A DNA stretch of 31,625 nt from a virus. The notes beneath the pieces were generated by a model. That model made no database searches. It saw nothing but the letters and a program-made list of their open reading frames with translations, and was not told where the DNA came from. The stretch's first letter is position 1. Each line of letters opens with the position of its first letter. The stretch covers positions 1 to 31,625 of the IMG/VR virus record IMGVR_UViG_3300031857_000868, one strand, 5' to 3'. Positions 30,109 to 31,625 of the stretch are shown piece after piece. The translations under genes and the position numbers were made by a program.

Positions 30109-30157
30109 ACTAAATATGGTGATTCGCTGTTTGACAATTTAATCTGGTAGAAACAAC

Positions 30158-30203
30158 GTTATGAAACGACTATAAGTAATGCTACTGTTAGCCGTTTTAT
30201 AAC
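30158..30203 (+). ncRNA. Spacer S1: hairpin RNA before tRNA-Pro
   Basis: GTTATGAAACG (30158-30168) pairs with CGTTTTATAAC (30193-30203), 11 bp with one G-U pair; inside, AGTA (30175-30178) pairs with TACT (30183-30186). It fills the gap between the promoter and tRNA-Pro. Processing signal or small RNA. Confidence 0.45.
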
Positions 30204-30208
30204 ACATA

Positions 30209-30285
30209 CGGAGATTAGCGCAGTCTGGTAGCGCATCTGCTTTGGGAGCAGAGGGTCGTAGGTTCGAATCCTGCATCTCCGACCA
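30209..30285 (+). tRNA. tRNA-Pro (TGG)
   Basis: Acceptor CGGAGAT/ATCTCCG, CCA encoded. Anticodon loop TTTGGGA reads CCA. Confidence 0.95.
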
Positions 30286-30290
30286 ATTAC

Positions 30291-30380
30291 GGAAGAGTGG
30301 CAGAGCGGTTGAACGCCTCGGTCTTGAAAACCGATATACCTTCACGGGTATCGTGGGTTCGAATCCCACCTCTTCCTCCA
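30291..30380 (+). tRNA. tRNA-Ser (TGA)
   Basis: Acceptor GGAAGAG/CTCTTCC, long variable arm as expected for Ser, CCA encoded. Anticodon loop CTTGAAA reads UCA. Confidence 0.95.
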
Positions 30381-30387
30381 TAACGAG

Positions 30388-30498
30388 CCCTTTAGTGTTG
30401 AAACAGACTAGGGTGATGGTGAATGATTCTCTCCTTCCTGCAGGTTACAAGGAGACACTTAAATAACCATCCGTTGCCAGACTACGATAGTGTTCTGG
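30388..30498 (+). ncRNA. Spacer S2: multi-hairpin RNA
   Basis: Between tRNA-Ser and tRNA-Asn. Hairpin one: CCCT/AGGG and AGT/ACT (30388-30413, with bulges). Hairpin two: GATGGT (30415-30420) with ACCATC (30466-30471), enclosing TCTCCTT (30430-30436) with AAGGAGA (30449-30455). Hairpin three: CCAGA (30477-30481) with TCTGG (30494-30498), inner CTA/TAG. No tRNA cloverleaf. A stable small RNA like T4 RNA C or D is suggested. Confidence 0.55.
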
Positions 30499-30507
30499 AG
30501 CTTTTAT

Positions 30508-30583
30508 TTCCCGATAGCTCAGTTGGTAGAGCAAGCGACTGTTAATCGCTTTGTCCTAGGTTCGAGTCCTAGTCGGGGAGCCA
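30508..30583 (+). tRNA. tRNA-Asn (GTT)
   Basis: Acceptor TTCCCGA/TCGGGGA with discriminator G, CCA encoded. Anticodon loop CTGTTAA reads AAC. Confidence 0.92.
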
Positions 30584-30587
30584 ATAC

Positions 30588-30662
30588 GGTCCGTTAGCTC
30601 AGTGGAAGAGCAACTCCTTTACACGGAGAAGGTCGGCAGTTCAACCCTGTCACGGACTACCA
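30588..30662 (+). tRNA. tRNA-Val (TAC)
   Basis: Acceptor GGTCCGT/ACGGACT, CCA encoded. Anticodon loop TTTACAC reads GUA; one A-A mismatch at the base of the anticodon stem. Confidence 0.9.
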
Positions 30663-30737
30663 TCGTGCCTCCACGAGCCCAATGGGAACACCTCGGCACA
30701 GTAGGTTGACAGTTATCCTACGGAGAAAAACTGTCAA
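30663..30737 (+). ncRNA. Spacer S3: RNA with competing stems
   Basis: Between tRNA-Val and tRNA-Ala. TCGTG/CACGA (30663-30676) or GTGCC/GGCAC (30665-30699) at the 5' side; TTGACAGTT (30706-30714) pairs perfectly with AACTGTCAA (30729-30737). GTAGG (30701-30705) can pair with CCTAC (30717-30721) in its loop, giving mutually exclusive or pseudoknot-like states. Confidence 0.5.
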
Positions 30738-30742
30738 GTTTT

Positions 30743-30818
30743 GGGGCCATAGCTCAGTTGGGAGAGCGTCTGCTTTGCAAGCAGAATGTCGGCGGTTCGA
30801 TCCCGTCTGGCTCCACCA
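30743..30818 (+). tRNA. tRNA-Ala (TGC)
   Basis: Acceptor GGGGCCA/TGGCTCC with a G-T pair, CCA encoded. Anticodon loop TTTGCAA reads GCA. Confidence 0.95.
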
Positions 30819-30820
30819 TA

Positions 30821-30906
30821 ATTTCGTATCTAGCAGACGTGTGAAAGCTCAGAGAAGGTGAATAGGGAAGTCGCGCTCCCGAAGGGCTGGAGAGTTGATA
30901 CGAAAT
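30821..30906 (+). ncRNA. Spacer S4a: RNA closed by a 10-bp stem
   Basis: ATTTCGTATC (30821-30830) pairs perfectly with GATACGAAAT (30897-30906), enclosing 66 nt that hold GGGA/TCCC (30865-30880) and an alternative CCC-GAA-GGG (30878-30886). It starts two bases after tRNA-Ala and looks like one compact RNA domain. Confidence 0.55.
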
Positions 30907-30908
30907 AT

Positions 30909-30971
30909 CTAACTATAGGAGATACGGTTGGTCGCGTTAAATAGACTCGCGTGGGTCCACGGTTAGCCCAC
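30909..30971 (+). ncRNA. Spacer S4b: possible pseudoknotted RNA before tRNA-Thr
   Basis: CTAAC (30909-30913) can pair with GTTAG (30962-30966), and GTGGG (30951-30955) with CCCAC (30967-30971), which cross. CGCG (30933-30936) can pair with CGCG (30948-30951). Short stems, so less certain than S4a. Confidence 0.4.
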
Positions 30972-30980
30972 AACAGTTTC

Positions 30981-31056
<76 letters not shown>

Positions 31057-31063
31057 GTTGTCT

Positions 31064-31222
31064 ATTTGTAGGGTTGGGATCCTACAAATCGCCGATCATG
31101 TTAACAGCTGGCTGCGGCCATGATCGGATATGGTGACTAGCCACCGAGGTCTAGATAGCAGCCGTCTAATCCCGTTGAACCTACTCCGCGAAAAGGGAGA
31201 TGCTGGATGGCAGTAACCAGCA
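31064..31222 (+). ncRNA. Spacer S5: RNA with five consecutive hairpins
   Basis: Between tRNA-Thr and tRNA-Asp. ATTTGTAGG (31064-31072) with CCTACAAAT (31081-31089); CCGATCATG (31092-31100) with CATGATCGG (31119-31127), both perfect 9-bp stems; GGTG/CACC (31132-31145); CTCC/GGAG (31184-31199); TGCTGG (31201-31206) with CCAGCA (31217-31222). The strongest small-RNA candidate in the window. Confidence 0.6.
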
Positions 31223-31232
31223 CCAGAATTTT

Positions 31233-31308
31233 GGCTTCGTAGCTCAGTTGGGAGAGCGCTGGCCTGTCACGCCAGAGGTCGCGGGATCGAGACCCGTCGA
31301 AGTCGCCA
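31233..31308 (+). tRNA. tRNA-Asp (GTC)
   Basis: Acceptor GGCTTCG/CGAAGTC, discriminator G, CCA encoded. Anticodon loop CTGTCAC reads GAC. T-loop ATCGAGA has A at position 54. Confidence 0.92.
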
Positions 31309-31309
31309 T

Positions 31310-31385
31310 TGGGGATTAGTTCAGTTGGTAGAACGCCAGACTCTGACTCTGGATGTCCGAGGTTCGAGCCCTTGATCCCCAGCCA
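31310..31385 (+). tRNA. tRNA-Gln (CTG)
   Basis: Acceptor TGGGGAT/ATCCCCA, discriminator G, CCA encoded. Anticodon loop CTCTGAC reads CAG. One base after tRNA-Asp. Confidence 0.93.
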
Positions 31386-31387
31386 AT

Positions 31388-31462
31388 GTTCCCTGAGCGA
31401 GACGGTAACGCGCAGGACTGCAAATCCTTGAGAATCCAGTTCGACTCTGGAAGGGAACTCCA
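31388..31462 (+). tRNA. tRNA-Cys (GCA)
   Basis: Acceptor GTTCCCT/AGGGAAC, discriminator T, CCA encoded. Anticodon loop CTGCAAA reads UGC. Confidence 0.93.
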
Positions 31463-31469
31463 TCTAATT

Positions 31470-31544
31470 GCGGAGGTAGCTCAGTGGTAGAGCTCTTGCT
31501 TGCCAAGCAAGTGGTCGTGGGTTCGATCCCCATTCTCCGCTCCA
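31470..31544 (+). tRNA. tRNA-Gly (GCC)
   Basis: Acceptor GCGGAGG/TCTCCGC, discriminator T, CCA encoded. Anticodon loop TTGCCAA reads GGC. Second Gly tRNA in the window. Confidence 0.95.
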
Positions 31545-31548
31545 ATTT

Positions 31549-31625
31549 GCCCTATTAGCCCAACTGGTAGAGGTGTCGGTCTTAGAAACCGAAGGTTGTA
31601 AGTTCGAATCTTACATAGGGCACCA
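31549..31625 (+). tRNA. tRNA-Leu (TAG), short variable loop
   Basis: Acceptor GCCCTAT/ATAGGGC, CCA ends at the last base of the window. Anticodon loop CTTAGAA reads CUA. Variable region 5 nt (AGGTT), as in the other tRNA-Leu; the two share a TAGCCCAAC-GG-AGAGG D-arm and look like paralogues. Confidence 0.9.

Noticed and set aside
30131-30159. Second TTGACA between tRNA-Ile and tRNA-Pro
   Set aside because: No recognisable -10 at 16 to 18 bases; the promoter at 30080 is sufficient.
30701-30737. H-type pseudoknot in spacer S3 as a fixed structure
   Set aside because: Stems would adjoin with a zero-base first loop across a 9-bp helix, which is sterically unlikely; competing stems are the better reading.
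30862-30870. AATAGGGAA-like core of a cobalamin riboswitch in spacer S4
   Set aside because: The nine-base core occurs, which is tempting given the B12-dependent reductase, but the surrounding B12-box and CCCGCAACTGT-type elements are absent and the site is in a tRNA array, far from nrdJ.

Overview
The window is part of the genome of a large T4-like tailed phage (myovirus). Three things show this: a T4 gp61-type primase, two copies of the T4-type late promoter box TATAAATA, and internal head proteins with T4-style N-terminal capsid-targeting peptides. The virion proteins resemble those of marine cyanophages and of T4-like phages of Alphaproteobacteria. A Bax-inhibitor-1 gene of alphaproteobacterial flavour, a B12-dependent ribonucleotide reductase and lipid A/capsule-type enzymes suggest a Gram-negative, probably alphaproteobacterial host. 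The host assignment is inference. Every gene I accept lies on the + strand, often with ATGA or TAATG stop/start overlaps.

Layout. (1) 1-14337, late genes: an RlpA-like cell-wall protein, a terminator and late promoter, then a run of predicted capsid-packaged proteins (HAD phosphatase, ligase-like protein, small protein, a 1225-aa nucleotidyltransferase polyprotein), a Dps ferritin, virion proteins with repeated VEQ(V/I)DE-type cleavage modules, and a lysis block (holin candidate and two spanin-like genes). (2) 14340-17513, DNA metabolism: a consensus promoter, primase, class II ribonucleotide reductase and a small zinc ribbon. (3) 17510-23828, a cell-surface and metabolism cassette: GT2 glycosyltransferase, LpxH-like phosphoesterase, coiled coil, GIY-YIG nuclease, methyltransferase, Bax inhibitor-1, two further glycosyltransferases, a capsule/Kdo-transferase-like protein and AdoMet decarboxylase. 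(4) 23838-26314: tRNA-Gly, an outer-membrane beta-barrel, a strong terminator, tRNA-Leu and a PP-loop ATPase whose start codon overlaps the tRNA CCA, then a tandem DUF2061 membrane protein. (5) 26356-30070: small early genes, several with their own TTGACA-N17 promoter, a GP88-like protein, an HNH endonuclease and the first tRNAs of the array. (6) 30080-31625: a promoter followed by a dense tRNA array. Sixteen tRNAs are present in total, all with encoded CCA, and the array runs off the window end.

The most unusual material is: (a) three consecutive proteins, including two predicted enzymes, that carry a 10-residue capsid-targeting peptide, which suggests enzymes packaged in the head and injected with the DNA; (b) five strongly folded non-tRNA spacers within the tRNA array, candidates for new phage small RNAs comparable to T4 RNA C and RNA D; (c) a phage Bax inhibitor-1 inside a surface-glycan cassette; (d) a consensus promoter aimed backwards into late genes; (e) two tRNA-Leu genes without the long variable arm.
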